NCBI GenBank assembly: GCA_029747585.1 | Contig: JAPEVF010000095.1 | Coordinates: 77,258 to 114,402, forward strand | Direction of reading: 5' to 3' | From: Pleurotus djamor | Taxonomy: Eukaryota; Basidiomycota; Agaricomycetes; Agaricales; Pleurotaceae | DNA length: 37,145 nt | In this document: one piece after another, positions 11,366 through 22,546 of the stretch | Numbering within the stretch: the stretch's first letter is position 1 | Layout: every line of letters starts with the position of its first letter | Notes under the pieces: model-generated | The model's input: the letters and a program-made list of their open reading frames with translations, nothing else | The model's database searches: none | Told to the model about the DNA's origin: nothing | Position numbers and translations under genes: made by a program

Positions 11366-13098
11366 TACATTCGGGAAATTGGTATCTTGANNNNNGNNNN
11401 CCCTGAAAGAGCGACANGAAGGCNCNGTTATGGCGGATGCTATGGCAGCGGAACGATAGTTGGAGACTCACAAATCGCCCTCTGGCCCGCGTTCNCGACC
11501 ACCATAGCTCCTTCCAGATGGCAATGCTCTATTTGGATTCGTAAGCTCATGTCTTCCATCTTGTTGTTGGTTGTATTGTGTTCTTAAGGTCCGAGAAGTG
11601 CTNGGGATGGTGTGTACTAGAATTAGGTACCATCCCCACTGTCAANGTGGCCTACTCACTGAGAGGTGGACGATCTATACGTATGGGATAAGTTGGACTG
11701 GAGGTCTTGAGGGAGGGAGAAGGTGTTCTGATAGTAGCCTCCTGCCATCCTTCCCGATTTAACGAAAAATGGTGAGGGATGGTGAAGGAGTGAGGATGAA
11801 CAATGCGATGGGGGACGAGGAGCTATGTTCAGTGGACACGTGACCGTCGTGAATGGACCATGCTTATCTCCGGATAGCCCGGCCCACGCCACTCAATGAA
11901 CAATGGGCCCCCGCGAACTTTCTGTTGNTTGCAGAGTCGTGCGTCGAAGAAGAATACGAATGTTCATCGCATGATGTAGTCGAGGGAGAGATGAGGACTG
12001 CCAATATGAGAAGCCATAGGGATCGGTGAAGTAAATGATGGGTGGCACCCTCGTTGTGATCACATCCCTCGTTATGAGCACACNGGTGATTTTGGCCCGN
12101 ACGACCTGCGAGACGACGGCCAACCTTAAGGTTTTACACATAATTTCAATGGNAGTCTATGAAAANGAGTAATAATTTTTGGTTCAGTCATTTCAGTGCT
12201 AAATGTAGGGCGATACTTACGGAAGAGTTCCCACAAAGGTGAGCCTCAAAGGTATTCAGCTTTGATTNGGCTTGAAGCTGAACTNAGCTTTGAATCTCAA
12301 ANGTGACTTCGGGCCATGCACCAGGNGCCTAGGGTTCGTGCAGAGACAAACTGCTTTTTCAGCTTGGAATTGCGAGCAAAGCCCTCGAAATGCTTTGAAA
12401 NGCGGAGCTCAAGCCTCAGGTGACAGGCCGCGCGGTNTTTAGGCGACAATTCGATTCAGTAGGATTAACTGGAGATCACGGNTGGAGACGTCGCCGATAC
12501 GNGCAGCCACAGGAGCCTAGTGAGCTTGTCGGCACGAAACANTTGGCAGGAAGCTCGGTCGACGAAGATATTTTGGAGGTTGCCATTTCGGCGCTCAAAT
12601 GACGTTTACATTCAACTTGTNCTGAACAGTCATGTTGACGGATGNACAGCGACGNTCTTTGGGTCACCTTGGCTTATTCCCCACCTCAAATCCTGANGCA
12701 AAGTGANCACGCTGCATCCAAGTTTACGNTANGTTCACAGCTGACATCTNTATAAGTTACAACTTCACAGCTAGAGCTCGCCAATGACTGGGACAACGAG
12801 AGACTNGCAACTTCATCGAGGCACCGCACTAAACCATTCCCCTTGGAAACAATATCTTGACATCCTTCCTTCTATCGTCACCATCTTCCACCTCACACTA
12901 CCGTTCTACCAGCCAACCTCCTCAACGGTCATAACTGACATGATTTGGATTTCGCCTCATTCATTTTTCTCCTCCATCCTCCGACACGACACGATACCTT
13001 GACGACTTGACGATCCTGTCTTAATTATTCGCTCCAGCGCTCTCCCGTTCCCCTAAACCTGCTCGAATCAGTTTCTTCCGTTTCTCAGTTTNGATCCA
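11366..13098. other. N-rich intergenic region upstream of chitin deacetylase
   Basis: The sequence has many ambiguous bases (a cluster at 11391-11400) and no convincing coding frame. Around 12250-12420, AGCTTTGA and TTGAAGCT words recur in both orientations, making a small degenerate inverted-repeat patch. From about 12840 to 13090 the plus strand becomes CT-rich, consistent with the promoter and leader of the next gene. Confidence 0.45.
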
Positions 13099-15034
13099 AT
13101 GCGTTCTGCGTTCGCTTCGTCGGCATTGGTCTATTCAATACTCTATCAAGCTCANATAGCTGTGAGCCATCCCCAAGCACAGGAAGCCGCNGCCCAAAGT
13201 ANGTTCTCGTCTTCCACCGTTAGCTGAACNAAGTTAACCAAAGCACGTAAAGTACCAACCGGCGAATGTGTTCCATATTATAATGAACTCGTACAGAGTA
13301 ATCTTCACACATTTCCCGGTATATGGCAAACTGCTTCTATCGTAGCTGGTGATACGGAAGCCCAGTCTTGGTGGAATGCTATCCGAAATGGAATTCCTCC
13401 GATTGCGGTCAGGGTGAGTCTCGGATAGCTATATCAGACAGCTCGGAACTAAGACGCAGCAAAGGGAAGTGGGACGGAAGACATTTCCGCCGCATTGCAA
13501 AGTTACCCAGCTAGCGACCCCGATTGTTGGTGGTCTGCTCATCAATGTGTCACGTCAAAGTATCCTGGCATCCCCCCAGACGTTCTTACTGTACCACAGG
13601 TGCGGGCCCCCGTGATACCCTAGATAAGAACCGTTCTTTACCCNCATCCTCAGCCTCGGACCCTTGGTTATGGGTTCGACGANGGGCCCAGTTGTGCGCA
13701 TAATGCCTTCTATAGCTTCTTATCTTCGAACAATCAATTAGCTAGTGAGTTCGAGGCTACTTCTTGGCNCTTCAAACACTAACCGAAAGTGACTCTTCCA
13801 TAGCCATGTACTACATCGGTAGTAACGTCTTGAACTGGCCNACTGAAGCCCAGCGNGCCGTNTGGGATGGTNCGTCTAATNCTACCCTTCTGTGGGANGA
13901 AAGTTGAGTTTCTCCGTGTTGATTAGGTCATGAAATCTGCCTTCGTAAATATTTCTCATCGAACCCTTCCCTTCGTATCTGACTNNGTCTTCGCCAGATG
14001 GGTGGTCACATAAGTACAGTGAGCCGANTNCCTATCCCATNTACACCATGAGCTNACGNTGCGGCTTTTTAGTGACCGCNTTGAGTAATGAACAAGCNTT
14101 CGCCGAGTTATATTATGGTATGTTTCAGGTCTTCGACGCCAAGCCGGGATAAACTAACTTCCTCNCTCAAATTAGCTGTACGCTGCTTTCGAGGCTCNTT
14201 GTATTCNCATGCTCATTCTACTATTAGCTCAAAGCTGTTAGACTGGTCACCGGCGTGAATCCAAATTGCTGGAGGGTGAGTGGTTANCTATCCGCTTCTA
14301 CCCACNGCNTTCTCACTTCTCTTAGCCNCCTTTTGGAGATGTCGATGATCGCATCCGNTACATTGCTNACTCTCTTGGCCTCATGACCATCTTATGGGAA
14401 CATGACACTTATGACTGGCAAGCNGGACAAGGGTCGGTTACGGCNGCTGATATAGACAGGAATTATGAAAACATCATTTCNATGGCTTCCAGCGGAGCNT
14501 TCAACCAGGTATGCCCTTCCCATGGNCCTATTCTCATGCCTGCGACAAATTNTGACACTTGACTTTAGCGCGGAACCATCATTCTTATGCATGAGTTNAA
14601 CAATTTCACCATGNTNGANTCCGCCAAGTATTACCCAAGTTTCAGAAATGTATTNGCTGTGAGTTTCCACGCTCCTTGCGCTCGTGCTTCGACTTCTTAN
14701 GTTCTTTCTGAACACCTCTTAGAACGTCGTTCCCGTCGGTACGGCCCTCAACATGTCCCGAGCGCCTGTACAAGGCCGTGACGAGAATTCGAAACGAGCC
14801 ATCATTGTAAACCCGTTNCAAGCTGATCCTTATGGGAGGAAAGGGACTGTATACCCTTACGTTGCGCCTGGAACGCAGCCATATGGTCCTTTCTTTGGGA
14901 CGACCCCTCGACTTGCTGGTGTCAATGGAGCCCGGAGCTCGGTGAGATGGGATTCACGTCCTGACTTTCAGGATGCCATTTGGGCCGTTTGCGTTGGGTT
15001 CTCAGTATTCTTACTGGTCTTCAGAGTCATATAA
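13099..15034 (+). CDS. chitin deacetylase (carbohydrate esterase family 4), membrane- or GPI-anchored
   Basis: The protein removes acetyl groups from cell-wall chitin to give chitosan. CE4 motifs follow in order: GYGFDxGPS (second metal-site residue codon GAN, Asp or Glu), HGWSHKYM (metal His pair, spliced over introns near 13945 and 14025), CWRPPFGDVDDR, HDTYDW and LMHELNNF. Before these is a substrate-like segment CWWSAHQCVTSKYPGIPP usual in basidiomycete enzymes. A signal-like N-terminus (MRSAFASSALVYSILYQA) and a hydrophobic C-terminus (AIWAVCVGFSVFLLVF) indicate export and a GPI or membrane anchor. About a dozen introns are needed. At 14118-14227 the conserved reading needs a 2-nt exon. 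Many Ns limit base-level certainty. The stop is TAA 15032-15034. Confidence 0.88.
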
Positions 15035-15639
15035 TTACAGATTTCTATGTATACGCTTGGAGAAACTGAGCATCATGAGGGTCCGTCTAGAAATTTGGAC
15101 CTACTTCGACTTCGAATCCGCAAACAAGGGCCTGCGGCCACATGGTGCAGAAGCGGTGTTCGGGTGCGCGTAATGTACGTCTTACTATCGAGTATCGAAA
15201 NNACACTCCGCAGCAGCTTCCATCGAAGGGGACTCGAAGCTCGAAGACTGAGTACTGAANGNTANNNNCNNTNCTTGNCCNAGTTGAACCCCATNCAGCC
15301 ANATACCCCTTTCATGNATAGGGGTAGTGTATCTTNGATGGAATCCAAGGACGGCGACGCTAGGCGCAGGTTGAGCGAAGGAGACGTTTCGAGAGGGTAA
15401 ATCATCTAAGCTTGGGATACATCTGGCCATGACTGATGCAACTCTCACTACTATGGAAGACTGCCCCGTCTCTACCGTACCGTGCGGATGAGGGATCAAC
15501 CAATATTGCAAACAAATTCGAACNCGATGAATATTCGAGATAAGCGAATCCAAAATGATACAACTTGAAAGTGCTCCCAAAGTCAACCTTCTCCGATTCA
15601 CAAAGATGAGACTGACTAGATGAGATAAATGGAGAGTCC
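15035..15639. other. convergent intergenic spacer
   Basis: This stretch lies between the stop of the chitin deacetylase and the stop of the propeller-like pseudogene. It has an N cluster at about 15200-15335. No coding frame, RNA gene or clear repeat is supported. Confidence 0.4.
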
Positions 15640-16971
15640 TTATGCCTCGGGCAGCTGGAATTTCTCGCTCCAGGATTCACCTCCATCGCTCGACTTCTTG
15701 TAATAGACGTGATTGTCTAAGTTAGCTTCGTATAAGATNACAAGATCTAAAGTGAGGTTTCTTAGCCATCAAAAGTGTTATACTCTAGAAAATTTCTCGC
15801 CTTTAGACGGGGCACCAAACGACGCGATATTAGCTGAGGTACAGAGTTTTTTTAGATCAGATTGGAGGTAGTATTATGAGGTGCGTACCATCGCCAGGGA
15901 GCTGTGGTCCAGGGAAAGCTTCGTCCTTGGTCCATTCCTCGCCTTTTATCTCATCACGCCTTAGGTACACCAGCTTTTTGGCACCTGGGTTGACATTATC
16001 TCTCTGATAGACAAAGCTCACCTGGAGTTGTCCATTTGNAATTGCCGTATGAGCTGTAAATTTTCCGTATGTTGGATCCACCAGAGACGAGGGAATATCA
16101 TATTGAATAGGGACGGCCCCATCATTGATAACATAAGAGGACACATCATCGCCTGAGTTCCTAGAACCCAGACGACCGGCATATCTAATCAGGGCGTAAG
16201 TAGGAGCACCGTACTCTATAAATTGGTAAGATCCTTACCGCCGATGACTGTCGCAACTATGGCACCCTTGCTCAGGCCTTTCCGGATGAGCTCTTTCTTG
16301 AAGTCGCCGTNGGAACTCAAAGAGCCATAGTCTATGNCCAAGTATACAATGATATAACCATACGAGAAGTTAAGATAGTAGAGGCACCCACACAAGTCCT
16401 GAAATAAAAGGAGAAGATAACACGTTNATATGCGAGAATCATTCAAAAATGCTAGTGGAACCCACCCCGCCGCTCGATTGCCAGAACACGTACTGAGTCA
16501 CATTTCCAGGTTCGCCAACGCTCACAGCTGCGAGTGAGGATTTTGGGTCGATAATATCTCCTGAGGCATAGATCAACATCAAGTTTTCTCCTTTGAGCTT
16601 GTCGTCCTCAAGCTTGTATTCCCAAGCAAATAGGTGTCCAAATTTATGGACAAAAAACATTCGTCCAGAGCGTTCAGTCAGCTGGTGCCTGGTTAGTATG
16701 ATCCACATCACTGGGAAGCAACATGTAATTACCCATGAAGCAGCTAAGTTGGTGCCCTCCCCGAGCGAAGGGAGATTGACACAACCAGTGCGTTTGAAGG
16801 TTAAATTCGGTGCATTGTCCCCCGTCCACGCAAGCAAATTGAGATCTTGCGGCGTTGAAAGACAGCAGCAAGGAACCCGTTTGCATTTCCCTCAGAGGAA
16901 TTCTTGTGATAATAGCAAGACGTGAGCTTGTTGCCTGCGAAGCTATTGGCGAGAGTCGATGTAGGAGACAT
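15640..16971 (-). pseudogene. Asp-box/beta-propeller lectin- or sialidase-like gene with several lesions
   Basis: Fragments read as a propeller-like protein: LLAWTGDNAPNLTFKR, SSLAAVSVGEPGNVTQYVFW, KKLVYLRRDEIKGEEW, and a last LDNHVYYKKSSDGG followed by ESW, which forms an Asp-box (S-x-D-x-G-x-x-W). The first ATG is at 16969-16971, preceded by a TATA element; the final TAA is at 15640-15642. The frame fails in three places. The 5' segment from the ATG does not join the LLAWTG frame. Near 16216-16238 the frame shifts by one, or a 23-nt GT-AG unit must be removed. Near 15775-15795 TAA and TGA interrupt an otherwise continuous frame. The pieces look well conserved, so this is a young pseudogene or a poorly sequenced live gene. 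Function is unproven; fucose-lectin-like or sialidase-like are both possible. Confidence 0.55.
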
Positions 16972-17004
16972 GTTTGGTGTGGTAGATGGATGCTGCCTAT
17001 GCAG

Positions 17005-17012
17005 CTTTTATA
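17005..17012 (-). promoter_or_regulatory. TATA box of the propeller-like gene
   Basis: On the minus strand TATAAAAG lies about 35-40 bp before the ATG at 16971. A near-consensus core promoter suggests the damaged gene was, or is, transcribed. Confidence 0.5.
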
Positions 17013-17728
17013 CATGTGGATTCATTGACGAGACAATCATAACAAGCTGTAGGGAGAGTGTCCGTCTGGCTGCGAGATCAGAGTCCAGCGTTAGAATTGC
17101 GCAGAACAAAGATCGGGGCCCACTCAGGGCAGCTGTGCTTACGAGTCTAGGGACGATAGCGAGTGCTTTTGACTTGGATTTCTCTGAGAGAATTACTGCT
17201 TTAAAATGGTATCGGATAGCACTCTAGAAGTTTAGGGGGACCTTTAACAACGGACGAGGAGGTAAGAATGGAACGAAGAGCAAGGACTGACCTTGGGGCT
17301 GTGATGCAGGGGCTGGTTCAGGGGGTGATCAATGATAACACGAGCCCGAGTCAGGGGATGTGTGTCCGTGGGTCCTCGAAGCTCGAACCGTATGGTCGTT
17401 CATCGCTCTCGTCGGACTTGAGCGTGGCGAAGAGGTCGGGTGTCCCACAGAAAGCTAGAAATAACCTCTTTCGAAGCTATCATGGTAAATTCCAGACTTT
17501 CTACCGTCAACGTTCATTACCAGGAAGGTATTCTTCGGACAATTTTAGCCAATAACGCTTCAATCTTCCCCCATCCATTGACAAGAACCGCAACACGGCT
17601 CGGGGACACAATTCTGCGAGGGAATGGATCGCATTACCGAGGTCACCTTATAACTGACCTGGGATGAAAAGTCATCCTTTGGAAGAGCAAAACTGCGATT
17701 CTCCCGAATCTCCCTTCCTCTGTCCGCC
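17013..17728. other. divergent intergenic region
   Basis: This is the shared upstream region of the minus-strand propeller-like gene and the plus-strand sedolisin. I see no TATA box for the sedolisin and no convincing ORF. A short CT-rich leader (CTCCCTTCCTCTG) precedes the sedolisin ATG. Confidence 0.4.
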
Positions 17729-20045
17729 ATGCTGTTCCGCCAACTAGTCGTTGCTGCTCTTCCCTATCTTGCTGCAGCATCTCCTCTCGCAAAGCGATGG
17801 GACGACTTCGTAGTCAAGCACGCGTGGTCGCAAGTCCCTCGAGGATGGGTATACCATTCACCTGCCGATCCTGCATTCCTCTTAGACATGCGCATTGCCT
17901 TGAAATCGCATAGGATGGACGAGTTGATCACACAACTCTATGAGGTCAGTGACCCCAAACATCACAAGTAAGCCCGGTTTTGTCAGCGCTACCGACCCCG
18001 TGGGTAACAGGTTCTGCCACAGGTATGGTCAACACCTCTCAAAGGCTGATGTGGAAGCGTTGGTGGCACCGCATCCTGAATCTTTGGTCGCGGTGGATTC
18101 TTGGCTACGACATCATGGGTTTGGCCCAGCGGACGTCGTACACCGCTCGGGAGGTGGAGACTGGCTGAGCCTGAGCATGACTGTCTCCCAGGCCGAGACG
18201 ATGCTCTCCACCAAGTACAACGTCTACATGCACCCGGGCTCGGAAGAATACGTTGTCCGCACGCTGTCGTATTCCCTTCCTCGAGAGTTACACGCTCATA
18301 TAGATTTGGTCACCCCGACTACCTATTTTGGTACAATGCGTGCCATGAGGGCGACATCTTTCCTCCAGCCAGATATCAAACCTACCGGAAACTCCACCCT
18401 CAAAGCGGCCGCATCGCCTGATGCCGTCCCACCCGCCAGCTGTGCCACCTTCGTCACGCCTGCGTGTTTGCAGACCTTATACAATACCGATGGGTTTACA
18501 CCATCGAACCCAAATTCTCAAAGCATTGGGATCGCGGGCTACCTAGGAGAATTCCAAAATAGGGCAGATACTCAGGTAGCTTCCCTTTGGTGCGCCTCAG
18601 CATCAATTCATTGACGGCCCTCCGTATGAGTCAGACGTTCCTCGGTCAATTCGCGCCCCTGGTGCCATCCGACTTCACCGTTGATACAGTCCTTGTGAAC
18701 GGCGGTGGAGATGATCAAGACGATCCTGGAGTTGAGGTATGCCTGTTCCAAGATCTACTTNTAATAATCCTCACCTCGGACTCAGGCTAATCTTGATGTC
18801 CAATACGTTATTGGAATGGCTGCTCCTATAAAAATCACATACTTTAGCACCGGTGGTTCTCCGCCGTTCATCCCGGACGGCCTTACACCCACGAACACTA
18901 ACGAACCGTACCTTGACTGGCTCAACTTTGTTCTTTCGCAGCCTAAAATTGCAAATGTGTTCTCCACTTCGTATGGAGATGATGAACAAACCGTAAGTCG
19001 CAATAAATTCCCCGCCCACATCATCGATAATACTCTATCTAGGTTCCTTTGGATTACCAACTTACGGTTTGCAACCTTTTCGCTCAACTGGGTGCTCGGG
19101 GGGCCTCCGTCCTCTTCTCCAGTGGTGATTTCGGGCATGTATACATCCTCGTTACCACAAATCTGTCATCTGACCTTGTGACTATTATGTAGCGTCGGTG
19201 GAGGAGACTGTCTCACCAACGACGGAGAGAATCGTCTTCAGTTCCAACCCATGTTCCCCGCTTCGTGCCCATTTGTTACCACGGTTAGTTTAATTTTAAA
19301 TCTTCGCTGCGTTTTCAATCGTAACTCATTGGATGCNGAAGGTGGGTGGAACCCGTGGCATCCCCGAAACGACCGTCTTCTTCAGTGGTGGAGGCTTCTC
19401 CAATACCTTTGCCCGCCCACTCTACCAGAGCGATGCCGTCTCGGCGTACCTAGATGCCCTTGGAGATACAATCGACCCTTCCTTATTCAAGTATGTGATG
19501 TGCCCTCAACACGCCAGACGACAACTTACCTCGTTGAATAGTGCCACTGGTCGAGCTTACCCTGATATTTCTGCCCTAGCTCTGGGGTTCCAAGTCGTTA
19601 TCGGCGGTGCTGTCCATTCTGTCGGTGGAACAAGCGCAAGCTGTCCGGTAAGTTCACTTCGTCATCGTCTTGACTCTTCAATGAAATTATCGCTGCAGAC
19701 TTCCGCTGGGATTGTTGCTCTACTCAATGACGTCCGCATATCGAACGGAGATGCCCCGTTGGGATTCTTGAACCCGTTGTTGTACTCAACCGGCGCTGCT
19801 GGGTTCAACGACATAACTACGGGAAGTAATCCAGGATGCGGCACTGACGGTATGTTACTCAATTTACGTCCAACGAACAGTCCACCTAATCGCTTTCGTG
19901 TAGGGTTTCCAGCACTGGCAGGCTGGGACCCCGTAAGTGCTTCGTGAATGTATCGGTGCACAGTCACTGATCCCGTATTTGTTTTCGATAGGCAACTGGG
20001 CTGGGAACCCCAGACTTCGTAAAGCTTCGGGAAATATTCAACTGA
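17729..20045 (+). CDS. secreted sedolisin (S53 serine-carboxyl peptidase, tripeptidyl-peptidase type)
   Basis: This is an acid protease of the kumamolisin/TPP1 family, secreted as a zymogen. The N-terminus is a signal peptide ([17 protein letters not shown]) with an early AKR dibasic site. A pro-domain follows ([33 protein letters not shown]), then the catalytic domain. The Glu and Asp of the triad are in GVE-ANLDVQ: the Glu codon (18734-18736) ends one exon and the Asp is at 18795-18797. The oxyanion Asp is in SSGDFG (19127-19129) and the nucleophile Ser in GGTSASCP (19633-19635). The C-terminal calcium site [10 protein letters not shown]...[13 protein letters not shown] is present. All key residues are intact. 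About 9-10 introns; the stop is TGA 20043-20045. It probably digests external protein at acid pH. Confidence 0.93.
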
Positions 20046-20284
20046 GTCTACCTTGGTTTGAAAGAGAAATCTTTGTACTAGTCGTGTGAACAGGAAATAA
20101 GACATGCATCCAGGATTTTAGATGCGTGAACAGCACACGCGGCCCCCCCCTTCAGTCTCAATATGNCCATGTTTGTTCAGGTGCGAGGGAAACGATAAGT
20201 CGCCAAAATTAGTCAATAAAGAGTACGATCGTAGAGTACAGAGAAACCCAATGTTTATCCGAACATTCTTGATAAANATGTACN

Positions 20285-22286
20285 TTANTNNGCAGTACGA
20301 ATAGCAGTGAGNACAGTAGCGGAGCGAGGCTTGATGATACATTCAAAAGGTTCAGGATGACTATGGACAAATTTAGTTAAATCTAACGAGAAGTACGAAC
20401 ACGAACCTGATTGACCCATCTAAGAATCTTCCAGATGGAAGAACGGGTTGTCCGTCCTTCATCGGGGGTCTAATATCAAAGGACGCAAGTACACAGGCAA
20501 ATAATATCCACATCGATGCGTCGGCGAGGTGGGTACCTGGACACAGGCTAGGATGCATATTGCGTTAAAATAAGAATTAAAGAAGACAATATTGAGNTAA
20601 GCTCACCGCCTGCCAAAGCCGTATATATAGTCCCGCGGATCACTCTCTTTCACGGGATGATCTGGTGTTACCAGATACCGCTCAGGTTTGAATGCGTGAG
20701 GGTCAGGGTGTGAGTCCGGGTTGTGTAGGAATTGCCTAAGAATGTTACTTACGAGAATCGAACGAAGAACAGACGAACACACCAGATATTCGTGATTATC
20801 ATCGTCCCCTTCGGAATGAAGTAATTATCGTGGATATCGTCCTCAGATGCAACATGAGGTAAACCTTGAGATGTGATGTAGATACACAATCTATATGCAG
20901 CAGGAGTGGAAAGGAGCGAACTGACCAAGAGGACCGAAAGAATAGGACCGTAAGACTTCCAGAAACAATGCCTCGACGTATGGCAGGCGACTACGATCAG
21001 CGAGAGTTGGCAGGACACCATGTCCAAGAACATTGTCCAGCTCGTCTTGAGCATGTTGTTGCTGTTCGACATGTAACGTCATTGCCAAGAAAATGCATTC
21101 AATACCTGCAACGGTCTAAAGAAAGGAATTGAAGTGAGTGTAGCGAAGGTCGNGGACTTGAATCTGACTGTGTCAGCACCACCACTGTATATACCCGCGG
21201 CAGCCCACTTGATGATTCGTTCTTCCTCAGCCGAAACAGGTTTGGTCAGCTGGGATGCTATAAAAGAATGGCGTGCGGTTCCCTTGGACTATGGAAGGAT
21301 ATTGCGAATGGAATCACGGATGTGTAGGGGTTAGGCTTACCAATTGGCCTTTCGCCCAGTTATAAGGCATATCCAACATATCTTTCAAGGTGTTGCGGTA
21401 TCGGCGTGCCTTCCTTTTCCATTCAGTCCCTGGAAACCATTCTGGGACGTAAAGGACTGCATATGGCGTAAATTAAGATGAGAGCGCTGAACAGATTAAA
21501 AACGGGACATACGGAAAGGAAATATGTCGACAGCAAAAGCACCAGTCATGGTCGTTTCAGAAAATTGATCCATAGCTTCGTTGACAACACCGACAAGTGC
21601 ATCTTCTCGAGTGACAGCCTCGTACCCGTAGGCTAGACTCAGAACGATGGCACCTGCGAAGCTACGGCCAATAAGACAGCCATGTACAAGTAACGATAAA
21701 TCGGCTCACCCAAATGCGTGGTCCACCCATTTCTCTGGCTTGATGACTGTAGCTTTCAGGAATTTATGTGCCTCCTTGAGAAGGACGTCACTGAATTCGT
21801 CAATCTTGGCTCTAGAACCTATAAACTGAGTGAAAAGTCGTCGATATTCTGACCAAGTCTTGCCAAAAGGGATGAGTGCCGGTCCTTCACCCCATCCCAC
21901 CAAATCCCCAGCCATGATCAACTTTGGACGATCTGAATATACTTTAGATTTCTTGTCTAACATCTCCGTAGCATATTGAGGGTCGTTTAGAATTATGATG
22001 TCCTTCCCCATGACAGGCATGTAGATGATACCGCCTACGACGCGTATATGAGTGTGGCGCAACCAAGATAAACGGCAGACTCACCATGCTTTTCACCTAG
22101 CTTCGCAAACCCAAGCCATGGCTGGCTCTGGGGCAAATCAGCGACACACCCAACGATTGGTAGACCTCTGGGCCCAGGGGGAAGGGGAGCGGGATTCTTC
22201 TTGGAGATAATGTGGGCGATGGCGGCGGCGCAAAAAGTTATTGCAACGGCACCCAGGGTGTAGTTGTCAGACATGTTCAAACTCAT
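20285..22286 (-). CDS. cytochrome P450 monooxygenase
   Basis: This is a microsomal heme-thiolate oxygenase with an N-terminal anchor (TLGAVAITFCAAAIAHII) and a Pro-rich hinge (PLPPGPRGLPIVG). Later come the I-helix motif SGGADTTV (split by an intron at the ADT codons), the K-helix ExxR (EVLRSYS), the LPHVASEDD region, PERYL, and the heme-binding loop FGRRLCPGTHLAD carrying the axial Cys, split by an intron before LCPG. All parts join in phase over about 9 introns. Start is the ATG at 22286; an in-frame ATG lies four codons later. The stop is TAA 20285-20287, in a short N-affected stretch after HPEPFECIIKPRS. Substrate cannot be inferred; the general type resembles basidiomycete P450s annotated as O-methylsterigmatocystin-oxidoreductase-like. 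Its 3' end faces that of the sedolisin. Confidence 0.92.
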
Positions 22287-22546
22287 AGGGAGAGCCAGTA
22301 AGGTGAAGGAGAAAGCGTCTTTCTGTCAAGCAGGAAGACAACACAACATTTAACAAGCCAGAAGCGATAAAGGTACGACGACAGGCCTTCTTCGTGCATG
22401 GTTCCTAATCAATATAGGCTGGGAACGATATTACAGGGCCGAGGACCACAAAGAAAAAAATTGCTCCTCGTGTCTGGGAAAAAGCTCAACTGTGGGCGCA
22501 CACCGAGTAACAACGAAGATGTCATCGGAGAAAGATAGAACGATGA

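Noticed and set aside
12784..13002. Small plus-strand ORF before the chitin deacetylase
   Set aside because: It lies in the CT-rich leader, has no signal or domain, and ends before the real ATG; probably 5' flank.
15073..15400. Minus- and plus-strand ORFs between the chitin deacetylase and the propeller gene
   Set aside because: They cross an N cluster, have no family features and overlap each other on opposite strands.
17729..22286. Secondary-metabolite gene cluster around the P450
   Set aside because: No synthase, methyltransferase or transporter is adjacent; the neighbours are a protease and a deubiquitinase cofactor.
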